Positions 1-9,118 of a DNA stretch of 64,000 nucleotides are shown here, piece after piece. The notes under the pieces were generated by a model. The model saw nothing but the letters and a program-made list of their open reading frames with translations. It was not told the origin of the DNA and made no database searches. The stretch is from positions 1 to 64,000 of the forward strand of contig NZ_FNBB01000013.1 of assembly GCF_900102105.1 (NCBI RefSeq), in the 5' to 3' direction. Numbering within the stretch: position 1 is the first letter of the stretch; every line of letters begins with the position of its first letter. Made by a program: the position numbers and the translations under genes. The stretch is from Agrobacterium pusense. Lineage in GTDB: Bacteria > Pseudomonadota > Alphaproteobacteria > Rhizobiales > Rhizobiaceae.

Positions 1-113
1 CATGGTGATCAAAAAGGACATGACGACTCCGACCGCTCATGGTCTCGACCAGGCTGAAGATCGTCATCCTTGCTCCCAACGTTGGCTTTGACCAGCGTCG
101 TCGTGCGAGGAGA

Positions 114-253
114 GTGTCGCATTTCTATCCGGCCCAACTGTCGCATTACTAAATGGGCGCTACACATTTTGTGGCGGCAAGGTTGGAATGTCGCGCATTG
201 CGCAAAGTTAAAATGTCGTCTGCTGCTCTCGCAGCCCGTTAGAAATGCGACAC
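114..253. repeat. Inverted-repeat cluster, probable end of the ISNCY-like element
   Basis: GTGTCGCATTTCTA (114-127) recurs as its exact reverse complement at 240-253. Between them lie related motifs: CTGTCGCATTACTA, GTTGGAATGTCGC and GTTAAAATGTC. The last two also appear, in the opposite orientation, upstream of the transposase at about 2160-2205. Arrays of short related motifs at both ends fit transposase binding sites. The exact element boundary was not resolved and no target-site duplication was found. Confidence 0.5.
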
Positions 254-467
254 TGACCGCCTCCTTGCTCTGACGGTCAGCCCCCGACCGGACCGGCTGG
301 GCCGGGTTGCAAGGTCAGGGAGGGGGCGGGTGATGATACTCCCCTTCGGCTTTAGCTTTCTCAGCATCACGGCTGCTTCGCGCCAACAGGAGACATTGAC
401 CAATTCGCGGAAATTTCTTTATTTTCCAGACGCCGTGACGTCCAGAACAGGAAGAAGGATGTTGGGC

Positions 468-725
468 ATGACACAATCGGTCCTGAGCGTCGAACTGTTC
501 GAGATTCACGGTTTCGGAAGTCCAAGTGAGTATGAACGTTTCAGTAGCTGGCTGGATGCCGTCATCGCCAGCGGCGGCTGTATTGAGAAGCGGCAGAGCC
601 TGACTGTCGATCAGTTGAAATACGGTTGCCGCGAAATTCAGTTTCAGAACGGCGAAACTTGGCGACTTGACCCACCCGATTTTCCGTTTCGAGGATCATG
701 GCAGCCGATGCCATTTGAGGTCTAA
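468..725 (+). CDS. Hypothetical 85-aa protein beside the transposase
   Basis: Unrecognised small soluble protein with no signal peptide or membrane segment; it is rich in aromatic residues near the C-terminus (WRLDPPDFPF). The start is the ATG at 468, with a GAAGAAGG ribosome site about 9 bases upstream; an upstream ATG at 459 sits too close to that site. It converges on the ISNCY-like transposase and lies between that gene and the repeat cluster at 114-253. It may therefore be a passenger inside the element or a neighbour caught between insertions. Function unknown. Confidence 0.5.
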   Translation: MTQSVLSVELFEIHGFGSPSEYERFSSWLDAVIASGGCIEKRQSLTVDQLKYGCREIQFQNGETWRLDPPDFPFRGSWQPMPFEV

Positions 726-751
726 AGTCCGCTTGGGGCCAATAGCGGCCC

Positions 752-2125
752 TTATTCAGCCGCGTCCATTCTGGCGAGAGCGTTTTGCCGTCTCGCTATG
801 ACTTCGGGATCGTTCATGAAATCCGTCCGTGGACCTGGCTTGCGACCTCTCGGCTTGTAGCCGATCTTCTCGCTGTTGGTCTTTGGCGCAGCTGCGTGGC
901 ATTGATCTTGCTGCTCTTTGATGTAGGCCAGTACCTCGCCGAGACGCTTGTTCTCGACCACAGCCGCATGGCTCACGCGCTGGTCCTTGTCGAAGATCTT
1001 GTAAGGCAACGAGTGACCTTTCCATCGAATATCCAGTCGACCATCAGCGTAAGCGTATGTCTCGACATACTTTCCGACTAAGCCGCGCGTGACGTCGTTA
1101 TCTTCGAGTATGATGCGTTTACGTTCGTAAGAGAATGTCAGCTGCGCGCCGACATATCTCTCCTCACGCTTGCAGAGAACATCCTTCAACCTGCTTGCTG
1201 TCATGTCGACAGGTCGATGAAGGTTGTCGGAACGGGCAGGGGCCACCGCAAAACGATCATTATATTGGGAGATGAATGTCGGCAGGAAGGCATTCCCAGC
1301 TTCCATGCCGCTGATCTTGGCCAGCCGTAATTCTTTGACGAGTCGATCTTGAAGCGTTCGGTTCATGCGCTCGACACGGCCCTTGGCCTGGCTGGAATTG
1401 GCGCAGAGGATCTCGATGTGCAGCTCTGATAACGCTCGGCCGAACTGCGTCATGCCTTGGCCGCCCTTGGGGTCTTTCTTTGCCACCCGAAAGACCGAAT
1501 GCTTGTCGGAATAGAAGGCAATCGGTGCGCCATGCTCTTTGAGGTAAAGCGCCAATGCCTCGAAATAGGTAAAGGCGCTCTCAGATCGAACAAACCGGAG
1601 CTGCATCAGCTTACCGGTAGCGTCGTCAACGAATACCAATAGAGAGCATGCCGGACCACGATCCTCGAACCAGCGATGCTCCGACCCGTCGATCTGCACC
1701 AACTCGCCATAGGCCTCACGCCGCAACCGCGGCTGATGAAACGTTCGCCGCTGCTTTCTCGAAAGCCATATGCCGGCATCCTGCATCCATTTACGCAGCG
1801 TCTCACGCGAGACTGTGACGCCATGCTCTTCCTGAAGCTTCTCGGCCGCGAACGTAGGTCCGAAATCAAGGTAGCGTTCACGCACCAGCATCAAAACGTA
1901 ATCACGGACGCCGCTGGCTATTTTATTGTTGGACGGTCGACCGATCGCTTTATGTCTGATCGAGCCAGCGCCGGTATGCTCAATTCGATCGACCAACCTT
2001 TGGACGTGGCGCGTGCTGATCGCCAGTACATGGGCTGCTGCAACAATGCTCATGCGGCCATCCACGACTTTGGACAGCACCTCGATTCTTTGCAGGTCGC
2101 GCTCGCTCATCGTAATCAATCCCAT
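752..2125 (-). CDS. ISNCY-family (IS1202-like) DDE transposase
   Basis: Transposase of 457 residues. The N-terminal third is helix-turn-helix DNA-binding (LAISTRHVQRLVDRI). An integrase-core domain follows, with the expected acidic residues: Asp in VQIDGSEHRWF, Asp in FYSDKHSVF and Glu in KGRVERMNRTLQ. The C-terminal part is basic. The start is the ATG at 2125, preceded by GGGAG; the longer reading begins with TTG. No frameshift or internal stop is seen, so the gene may be active. The IS30 element lies directly upstream and may have truncated the right end. Confidence 0.85.
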   Translation of the reverse strand: MGLITMSERDLQRIEVLSKVVDGRMSIVAAAHVLAISTRHVQRLVDRIEHTGAGSIRHKAIGRPSNNKIASGVRDYVLMLVRERYLDFGPTFAAEKLQEEHGVTVSRETLRKWMQDAGIWLSRKQRRTFHQPRLRREAYGELVQIDGSEHRWFEDRGPACSLLVFVDDATGKLMQLRFVRSESAFTYFEALALYLKEHGAPIAFYSDKHSVFRVAKKDPKGGQGMTQFGRALSELHIEILCANSSQAKGRVERMNRTLQDRLVKELRLAKISGMEAGNAFLPTFISQYNDRFAVAPARSDNLHRPVDMTASRLKDVLCKREERYVGAQLTFSYERKRIILEDNDVTRGLVGKYVETYAYADGRLDIRWKGHSLPYKIFDKDQRVSHAAVVENKRLGEVLAYIKEQQDQCHAAAPKTNSEKIGYKPRGRKPGPRTDFMNDPEVIARRQNALARMDAAE

Positions 2126-2218
2126 CCGCAATCTCCCAGATGCTAATCAGACCCGGGGAGTGTGACATTCCAACTTTGCAGAAACAGGACACTTTAACTT
2201 TGCGGTGTGAGTTCACGC

Positions 2219-3311
2219 TGAACCGCGACTTCTGTTGCGTATCAAGCTAGCTGGCATGCCTGATCTGCGCGAGCAGTTTCTTGCGAAAGACTTCGGCCGG
2301 TGTCCTATAGCCGAGGCATTTTCTGGGTGTTGCGTTGAGGCGGTTGCAGATCTCGATTAGATCGGCATCTGTGACCGACAATGGATCGACCTCTCTCGAA
2401 AGCCATTTCCGGACGCGGCCGTTGGTATTCTCGACGGTGCCTTTCTGCCATGGCGATTGCGGGTCGCAGAACCAGGTTTGGGTGCCGATGCTCGCTTGCA
2501 GATACGGCCAGTCCGTGAACTCGGTGCCACGATCGAAGGTGATCGAGCGACGGGCGGGATGGGGTAGGGCCTTGAGGGCCTGTATCAGTCCGTCCATAAC
2601 CGGACGTGACTGACGGTCGTTGTTACGCAGGAAGATCGCAAATCGACTCACGCGCTCGACGAGCGATGTGACATTGGCCTTCCCAAACTTCTTGCGGAAC
2701 TGGATGAGATCACATTCCCAGTGCCCAAACTGTTTGCGTTCGCCGACAGTGTCGGGACGTCGCAGAATGTTCAGATCCGAGCTAAAGCGTTGACCGTGCT
2801 TGCGTCTGGCGTGTCTCGGCCTGCGCCTGGCACGACGTTCCGGCAGGTGTCGCCACAGCTTGATCGCCTGACCGTCGGCTGAGTATGCGAATTTATAGAT
2901 CGTCTCGTGGCTCACCGAGATCGGATGATGCTCAAGTCGCATCCTTCCGGCAATCTGCTGCGGTGACCAGCCGTGTACGATCCGCTCGATAACCGATTGT
3001 CGGACATGCGAGAAGCGCGCGAGCTTGCGCAGCTTCAAGCGGCGATCACAGGCCATCTGATGCGCGGTCACGCAGTAGTAACCGCTAAGATCAGGGACTT
3101 CTTTGTCGATGAATATGTTGCGCCGGACTTCGCGAAAGATCGTCGAACGGTGCCTTCCGAGTTTTTCTGCGATGGCGTCGATACTGAGCCCAGCCAACCT
3201 CCAGCGGGCAATCTTACGGCGTTCGTCCAATGCAATCTGAGAGTAGGTGCGCTTCATTGCATCATCCTTGCGATTAATAACCCTTTGGGATCATTAGCAA
3301 GTCGCACTTCA
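2219..3311. mobile_element. IS30-family insertion sequence
   Basis: Imperfect terminal inverted repeats flank an IS30 transposase: TGAACCGCGACTT at 2219-2231 and, on the other strand, TGAAGTGCGACTT at 3299-3311 (11 of 13 identical). The size, about 1.09 kb, is typical of IS30 elements. The flanks show no clear short target duplication. The element lies immediately beside the regulatory end of the ISNCY-like element. Confidence 0.7.
2247..3257 (-). CDS. IS30-family transposase
   Basis: 336-residue transposase, the normal family length. The N-terminal helix-turn-helix (IALDERRKIARWRLAGLSI, then GRHRSTIFREVRRN) is the IS30 signature. The DDE catalytic core is visible as Asp in HWECDLIQF, Asp in ITFDRGTEF and Glu in PWQKGTVENTNGRVR. 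The frame is intact and fills the element between its terminal repeats, so it is probably functional. IS30 enzymes move their element by cut-and-paste through a circular intermediate, favouring palindromic targets (family knowledge). Confidence 0.92.
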   Translation of the reverse strand: MKRTYSQIALDERRKIARWRLAGLSIDAIAEKLGRHRSTIFREVRRNIFIDKEVPDLSGYYCVTAHQMACDRRLKLRKLARFSHVRQSVIERIVHGWSPQQIAGRMRLEHHPISVSHETIYKFAYSADGQAIKLWRHLPERRARRRPRHARRKHGQRFSSDLNILRRPDTVGERKQFGHWECDLIQFRKKFGKANVTSLVERVSRFAIFLRNNDRQSRPVMDGLIQALKALPHPARRSITFDRGTEFTDWPYLQASIGTQTWFCDPQSPWQKGTVENTNGRVRKWLSREVDPLSVTDADLIEICNRLNATPRKCLGYRTPAEVFRKKLLAQIRHAS

Positions 3312-3355
3312 TTCTAGAACCCACCCGGCTACACATTTAGATCGCATAACATATA

Positions 3356-4039
3356 TTATGGAACTAACTGCTGTTTCATTCCAGGTGAGACGCCGGCTTG
3401 CCGATATTTAGGCGGAAGTTCTGCGGTGGGCAGATCGTCGGCCTTGAACTGCTTACCAGTGGACCAGGGAAGCATGTTAAGTACCACACCAAGCCCCGCG
3501 ATGATTGCAGCAACTACGGGCCTGGTTCCGAATTTGTTCAACCCAAAAAATTTGAAGCCAGAAACGAGAGCACCGAGCGGTTTAATGATCAAGAACGGTA
3601 TGAACAAGAATGGCAGAGAGACAAGAAAGAGTACGCCAGGGATCGCCGCCTCCAGCATAGGGTCGCCGCCGTATCGGAGCCGAATATGCGGGTTACGAGC
3701 GATCGCAAAAAGAATAAGTTCTTCCATGAAGCGAACGTAATCGGCTGATTGATCAGTTCGTGTCTCTCCCTGCCAGTGCAGTGAGGATATCTCCCTCGAT
3801 GAGAAGAGCATTCGCAAACGCGCGCTGTAGACGGGAAATCCAGTGGAGCCGACCCCGCTCGTTACGTGAACGTGTAGGAACCGAATAGCGGTCCACGGGA
3901 TGAGACGGGAGGATCCTGCCCGCGTCACCAAAAGGCCTTTGGCGTCGATGACGTAAGCGGTTGTGATCATTGTGGATCCCACGCGAGGCATCACGACTTG
4001 CGTGGTAAAGCTGTAGGAAGGAGGTTCGTTCGCCTGCAA
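3356..4039 (-). CDS. Hypothetical membrane protein
   Basis: 227-residue protein of unknown function. The N-terminal 125 residues look like a soluble beta-rich, PH-like domain. Two hydrophobic segments follow: AAIPGVLFLVSLPFLFIPFL and PVVAAIIAGLGVVLNMLPW. The track start is a TTG at 4039; the ATG for MPRVGSTMITT at 3991 is an alternative. It ends 45 bases from the IS30 right end, so that element probably inserted just downstream. No operon partner is evident. Confidence 0.6.
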   Translation of the reverse strand: MQANEPPSYSFTTQVVMPRVGSTMITTAYVIDAKGLLVTRAGSSRLIPWTAIRFLHVHVTSGVGSTGFPVYSARLRMLFSSREISSLHWQGETRTDQSADYVRFMEELILFAIARNPHIRLRYGGDPMLEAAIPGVLFLVSLPFLFIPFLIIKPLGALVSGFKFFGLNKFGTRPVVAAIIAGLGVVLNMLPWSTGKQFKADDLPTAELPPKYRQAGVSPGMKQQLVP

Positions 4040-4500
4040 TGGGGAGCTCTCGTGCGTTCTAGATTTCTTTGATCGTCAGAACGGCAATGAGCCGCGATGA
4101 CCAATTAGCAAGATTGCCGATGGACCCGTGCGATTCAAGACTGACTGGATCATCTCCATCTACTCTGGAGAGATGGCTGCAAGGCTTGGATGGAAGACAT
4201 ATTGTCGTCCTCTCGTTGGGCTAGAGTAACCGATCCTCACCGAGCAGTGCCCTTGACACCGCTACTGACACTTTACAGTGCGCCGAATAGTCTAGACGCA
4301 AGCGATTACAGTTCTGGAAGAGCCCCAAGCGAAGCTCACCCCCCGGTCACTCTCCATCATTGAGCAGTGGCTGCATTCCAGGGCATGGAATTCCCTTGCT
4401 GATGAATCTCAAAACGCGCAGGCTAATTTCTTCGGTAGATTTCTAAAGGGCGTTATCGCTTCAAGGTGAAATTCCTCGGCCCCAACGAAAGGAGGACACG
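4040..4500. other. Intergenic, mostly a diverged duplicate of 47466-47840
   Basis: There is no convincing gene. From about 4126 onward it aligns with 47466-47840 at roughly 80 percent by eye, for example the blocks GACTGGATCATCTCCATCT and CTTTACAGTGCGCC. In this copy the divergent small gene present at 47197-47538 is reduced to its first codons. The promoter-like TGAAC-N17-CGTT seen upstream of 47841 is lost. Confidence 0.65.
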
Positions 4501-4660
4501 ATGTCTTCCGCACAAGAACAAGGCCTGATTTCGTCTCGCGGTCTCAATATGCTGCAGTCCCTGTTGGCAGATGCCTTGAAAATCGGCGCGTGCCCGGATG
4601 ACGACCGGTCATTCAACAGGACCTTTTGCAGAGTGATCGATCATTTCGGGCACTACACCT
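4126..4660. repeat. Decayed copy of a duplicated ~535-bp segment (partner 47466-48005)
   Basis: Two distant parts of the window share a long alignable block. Here it holds the remnant of the divergent gene, the shared intergenic region and the start of the small MSS-type gene. The copy near 47.5 kb keeps both genes intact; this one has point changes, small deletions and a truncated reading frame. The high similarity in non-coding DNA argues for duplication rather than convergence. Confidence 0.75.
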
Positions 4661-4677
4661 TGCTATCTCGGCGATGA
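4501..4677 (+). CDS. Degenerate, truncated member of the MSS small-protein family
   Basis: 58-residue frame starting ATG TCT TCC behind an excellent AAAGGAGGACACG ribosome site. The N-terminus matches the protein at 47841 (LNMLQSLLADA versus LNMLRSLLSDA), and DDDRSFN is shared. The usual Ala-Gly after the helix is replaced, and the C-terminus diverges after RVIDHF and ends early. The open frame and intact ribosome site leave expression possible, but loss of conserved residues suggests decay. Function of the family is unknown. Confidence 0.45.
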   Translation: MSSAQEQGLISSRGLNMLQSLLADALKIGACPDDDRSFNRTFCRVIDHFGHYTLLSRR

Positions 4678-4900
4678 GCAATGCCGAGGGCGGAAAACCC
4701 ACAATTCTCCCGACGCAAGGGGAGCTTCGCGCCACGACACCGCACCATATCTTGGCGCCATCAAAAAAGGCACAGTAGCCACCGATACGGCTAACGAAAA
4801 AAATTGGGCGACGCTGGAACAACGCGACGCGTCGCGCGTTAGCGGACAGCCTTTTCGTCCGGGGGGATGCACAGACGCGAAACGGCGAATGGGAATCTCA

Positions 4901-7437
4901 ATGTCGAATGCCGAAAATGATACAGATCTACAGCTGAGTGAATACGAGGCTATTACCGCGGTGGCGGAGCTCTTCTGGATGCAGTTCCCGTGGCGGCGTA
5001 CGTGTGCGACAGGAACGGGCTCCTAATCTCATACAACGCTGAGGCCGCACGCCTTTGGGGTAGATATCCTCGAATACGAGATCCACGAGACCGCTTCTGC
5101 GGATCGCTCCACCTTTATCTGCTTGACGGGTCAAGCCTTCCCCATGACAGCTGCCCGGTTGCCGTAGCTGTCCGTTCAGGCAAGGAAACGCGTAACGGCG
5201 AAGTCGTCATGGAGCGGCCCGATGGCTCGCGTTTTGAAGCATCGGTAAATGTACGCGCACTGCGGGACCGGGATGGACGCATCGAAGGTGCAATAAACTG
5301 CTTTCAGGACATCTCTTCACAGAGGGCTCTTGAACGGCAAGCAAATCGACACGCCGCCGACCTTGAGGACTTTTTTGAAAACGCTGCCGTCGGGCTCCAT
5401 ATCGTCAGCAACGAAGGAATCATTCTGCGGGCAAACAAGGCCGAGCTTGAGTTGCTGGGTTACACTGCGGAGGAATATGTCGGCAAACATATCGCCTCCT
5501 TTCATGCGGACGCCCGGGCAATCGCCGATATACTGGACAAGCTGAGCTGCGGCAGAGACCTCGATAGGTACCCAGCCAGACTTCGCGCCAAGAACGGGCA
5601 GATCAAGCATGTGTTGATCACTTCGAACAGTCGCTTCGAGGACGGACGTTTTATAAATACGCGCTGCTTTACCACTGATGTCACTGATGTGCATCAGGCA
5701 GAACTCGCACGTCTCGAAAGCGAAGAACGTCTTGCGGCAACCTATCAGGCTGCGACGATCGGTATCGCAGAGGCAGATTCAGCTGGACGCCTTCTGCGGG
5801 TAAACGACGCGCTTTGTCGGATGCTCGGACGCTCTGAGGACGAACTCCTCGCGATGACATTTCTTGATTACACGCATGCCGAAGACAAAAAGCAAGACGC
5901 AGAGCGCTATGCGCAGCAAGTCGAGGGTAAAATCGACAGCTACGTATTGCGCAAGCAGGCGATCAAACCGGATGGCACGTCCGTGTATCTCGACGTTCAT
6001 AGCTCGTCGGTACCCGACGCCAAAGGAGAGTTTCGTTATGGCGTGCGCGTCCTCATCGACGTCACCAAAGCCAAACGGATGGAAGACCGAATACGAGAGA
6101 ACGAGAAGAACCTGCGTGACCTTCTCGAGGCGTTGCCGGCCGCGGTCTACACTACCGATGCAGACGGTCGCATCACGTTCTTCAACCGTGCGGCGGTAGA
6201 GATGGCCGGCCGCGTTCCGGCGTTGGGCGATGAGTGGTGCGTCCTGGCGGCTCTTCCGGACGGACGGGACCTTTCTGCCGCACGACCAGTGTCCGATGGC
6301 GGTCGCCATTAAAGAGGACCGGCCAATTCGCGGAGAAGAGGCGGTTGCTGAAAGGCCGGATGGGACGCGCGTTCCTTTTATCCCCTACCCCACCCCATTG
6401 CACGACAGCGAGGGTAGGCTGACGGGCGCCACAAACATGCTGGTCGACATTTCGGACCGCAAGAAAGCCGAAGAGTTTGCGGAGCGGTTGGCCGCGATCG
6501 TTACCTTCTCGGACGACGCGATCGTCAGCAAGAACACCCAAGGCATAATCCAGACGTGGAACAAGGGTGCCGAACGACTTTTCGGGTATGCGGCCGCGGA
6601 CGTCGTCGGAAAACCAATTACGATCCTCATCCCCCCGAACGACAGGACGAGGAGCCGGAAATCCTTGCACGCATCTGCAGGGGCGAACATATCGAGCATT
6701 ACGAAACCATGCGCATGAAAAAAGACGGAAGCCTGATCGACGTCTCGCTCACGGTTTCTCCATTGAAAGATGGCAAAGGGCAGATCATCGGAGCGTCGAA
6801 AATCGCACGCGATATAACAGAGAAGCGCCGGGAGGAGCGGCGCCACCTGCTGCTCATTAACGAGCTGAATCACAGGGTAAAAAACACCCTGGCCACGGTA
6901 CAGTCCCTCGCCTCCCAGACGTTCCGCGGTGAACGTGACAGTCACGTTTTCCGGCAATTTGAAAATCGCCTCGTTGCGCTTGCCCGAGCCCATGACCTTC
7001 TCACGCAAGAAAGCTGGCAGGGTGCCGATTTGGCCGAAATTCTGAACAGGTCGTTTCAGGCCGTATGCCCCGATCCCGGAGCCCGGCTCAAGGTGTCGGG
7101 ACCGCGCTGCCGGTTGAACCCAAAGCTCGCGCTCTCCCTGTCAATGGCCTTTCACGAACTTGCCACCAACACGACGAAACATGGTGCTCTGTCGGTCGAT
7201 ACCGGCAAAGTCGCAGTTGACTGGAATATTGAGGGGAGCGAGGAAGACAAAAGGCTCCATCTCACATGGAGAGAGCTAGATGGTCCAGGCGTTACGGCAC
7301 CCGAAAAAAGAGGGTTTGGCAGCCGGCTACTCGAACGGTCCCTGGCTCGTGAACTGGACGCACAGGTTCTCCTGTCGTTTCCCGTGTCTGGCGTAATCTT
7401 CACTTTAAATGCGCCCCTGCTCGCCACACATCCCTGA
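4901..7437 (+). pseudogene. Multi-PAS HWE-family sensor histidine kinase, frameshifted
   Basis: Pieces of one protein lie in successive frames. At least three PAS/PAC domains come first (for example YNAEAARLWGRYP, LLGYTAEEYVGKHIASF and RLFGYAAADVVGKPI). The HWE kinase core follows, with the phospho-acceptor block LLINELNHRVKNTLATVQ and the ATP-binding block MAFHELATNTTKHGALS. One extra base near 6241-6244 moves the frame, and one missing C in the run at 6631-6636 restores it. A third shift near 4970 probably separates the ATG at 4901 from the first PAS domain; otherwise a GTG at 4990 is used. HWE kinases sense light, oxygen or stress and often feed the general stress response. Two of the shifts lie at C runs, so sequencing error is possible. 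Confidence 0.8.
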
Positions 7438-7455
7438 TGAATGGAATGACCACTG

Positions 7456-7821
7456 ATGATGACTGTCCCTGGAAGGAAGCTCCGCATTTTCATTGTCGAG
7501 GATGAGGCACTTGTGGCGATGCTCATGGAAGATATCGTAACGGATCTTGGCCACGAGGTGAGTACTATTGCGTCACGCGTGCAGCAGGGTTGTGAAATCG
7601 CGCGTGGCGGAGACTTTGATGTCGCTATTCTTGATGTCAACCTCGATGGACAAACGAGTTATCCGATAGCGGAAATTTTGCGGGAACAACGCATTCCGTT
7701 CGCGTTCGCGTCGGGCTATGGTGCCAAGGGACTGGATCGTTCATATGCCGACGTGCCGACACTTTCAAAGCCGTACCTGACAGAGGACGTGGAGCGTCTG
7801 ATAGCTGGGCTAATTCGTTAG
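7456..7821 (+). CDS. Single-domain response regulator (receiver)
   Basis: 121-residue CheY-like receiver without an output domain. The key residues are present: acidic pair in FIVEDEALV, phosphorylation Asp in VAILDVNLDG, Ser in FAFASGYG and Lys in LSKPYL. It lies just downstream of the HWE kinase on the same strand, so it is probably the partner, accepting phosphate or acting as a sink. Small receivers of this type commonly accompany HWE kinases in Rhizobiaceae. The ATG at 7456 has a tandem ATG at 7459, and no strong ribosome site separates them. Confidence 0.88.
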   Translation: MMTVPGRKLRIFIVEDEALVAMLMEDIVTDLGHEVSTIASRVQQGCEIARGGDFDVAILDVNLDGQTSYPIAEILREQRIPFAFASGYGAKGLDRSYADVPTLSKPYLTEDVERLIAGLIR

Positions 7822-8010
7822 CAATCTGTAAGACGACGAGCAGGTGTGGCGCCACCGGCTTCCTACAATTCCAATGCAAGTGGCACAGTGCGGTCGCCGC
7901 GATGTTGGTCGGGAGTGCCCCGCGCGTGGAAACAAACCTATAGTTCCTGCGTTTCGGCGAGGGACCATTGAATGACGGCGACGTTAAGGCCATTCAACCG
8001 GAGCGACCAA

Positions 8011-8307
8011 ATGCCTTATCTTGTTGAGATCCTGCTTCCTGTCACTCCCGCTGTGTCTGACCGCGCGCTTGAAACGGTCCGTTTCGAACTGACAAACCGT
8101 TTCGGCGGTGTGACGGTTCATGATCCCGTCCCGGCCGACGGCTTATGGAAGGATGGCAGGAAGGTTGAACAGGACCGTATCCTTCTGCTCGAGGTCATGA
8201 CCGACGAACTCGATCGGCACTGGTGGGCGCAGTATCGCCAAAGTCTTGAGATGCTGTTTTCCCAAGATGAAATCATCGTACGCGCATTGTCCATTGAAAG
8301 ACTGTAG
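8011..8307 (+). CDS. Hypothetical 98-aa protein
   Basis: Unrecognised soluble protein beginning MPYLVEILLPV; it may adopt a small alpha/beta fold, as strand-like and helical stretches alternate. The frame extends upstream to 7972, but the ATG at 8011 is the more natural N-terminus. Seventeen bases downstream begins the luciferase-like relic, so the two may have been co-transcribed. No motif gives a function. Confidence 0.6.
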   Translation: MPYLVEILLPVTPAVSDRALETVRFELTNRFGGVTVHDPVPADGLWKDGRKVEQDRILLLEVMTDELDRHWWAQYRQSLEMLFSQDEIIVRALSIERL

Positions 8308-8324
8308 CAGACAGGAGCCAGGAC

Positions 8325-8665
8325 ATGATCATTGGATACCACGCATCTCACGAGCAATTCGCACCCGCCGAGTCGCCGTCAGACGTCAAACAAGCCGAGC
8401 GAGCGGGTTTCGATGCTGTCATGACCTCTGACCAAATTACTCCGTGGAGTGAGCGCCAACGCAACTCCGGCAACAACTGGACCTGGCTGGAGCTGCCATG
8501 GCGGTCACAACGCTAACCTTTGGCAGCCTCGCCATTCCCGGAGGCTTGCGCTATCACCCGGTTACGCTTGCGCACCTGATTGCTACTCTGTCGGAAATGT
8601 TTCCGCCTAGCTGCGCGGGATCCCAGTCGGAGGGGCGAAGCCGTAAACGAACAGGGCTGTTGGGA
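8325..8665 (+). pseudogene. LLM-class flavin-dependent oxidoreductase, broken
   Basis: The N-terminus of a luciferase-like monooxygenase is clear (MIIGYHASHEQFAP, AERAGFDAVMTSDQI, PWSERQRNSGNNWTWL). A single-base loss near 8489-8491 moves the reading frame; the protein continues as AMAVTTLTFGSLAIPGGLRY and THLIATLSEMFP-like sequence. Further decay follows, although GEAVNEQ is still readable near 8640-8660. Intact family members have about 300 residues, so most of the barrel is gone. Confidence 0.8.
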
Positions 8666-8838
8666 CAAACACGAATGCGATTAGTGTCTGCAGGCGGGGC
8701 CGACTCTATGCGAGGTCTTTGAAAGGCAGTATCCCACGAATAGCCGCGGTTTTCAGTCGTCAAGGCGAAGCTCTTGTCGCTTCCTAAGTGGTGCTACACC
8801 GTCAGCAGGCACCGCGACTGAATCCGCTTCGGGCACCG

Positions 8839-9057
8839 TCAGTTCGACAGGGACTCCGTCAGGATGCCAACAATCATCACGAGCTCGAGGACGCCACCAG
8901 CCACGAACAGGGCAGACATCACAACCGAAGAATAACCACCGCTTGGCCTTGGCGGCGAATTGTAGCTGACGGCGTTCAACACACCGCCGAAGAGCCAGAT
9001 TACCAAGCCGGCGACGCCCACCAGCACCCATGTTCCCGATAAAGCTTCCACTGCCAT
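8839..9057 (-). CDS. Small membrane protein, hypothetical
   Basis: 72 residues with two hydrophobic helices (WVLVGVAGLVIWLFGGVL and SSVVMSALFVAGGVLELVMI) separated by a Pro-rich polar loop. The start is the ATG at 9057 behind GAGGAAAAAGGTG. It follows the manganese catalase gene on the same strand and could be read from the same transcript. Function unknown. Confidence 0.55.
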   Translation of the reverse strand: MAVEALSGTWVLVGVAGLVIWLFGGVLNAVSYNSPPRPSGGYSSVVMSALFVAGGVLELVMIVGILTESLSN

Positions 9058-9079
9058 CACCTTTTTCCTCTGCGCGACA

Positions 9080-9104
9080 CCCGCCTCCTGGGAGGCGGGC
9101 TTTT
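9080..9104 (+). terminator. Hairpin with T-run facing the + strand
   Basis: CCCGCCTC and GAGGCGGG form a strong stem followed by CTTTT. The T-run is on the + strand, so it would stop transcripts from the luciferase-like region rather than the catalase gene. On the - strand the hairpin would still lie in the catalase 3' region. Confidence 0.5.
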
Positions 9105-9118
9105 GGGCGGAAAGATGC

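Noticed and set aside
9080..9104. Terminator of the manganese catalase
   Set aside because: The T-run is on the + strand, so it does not terminate the - strand catalase transcript.
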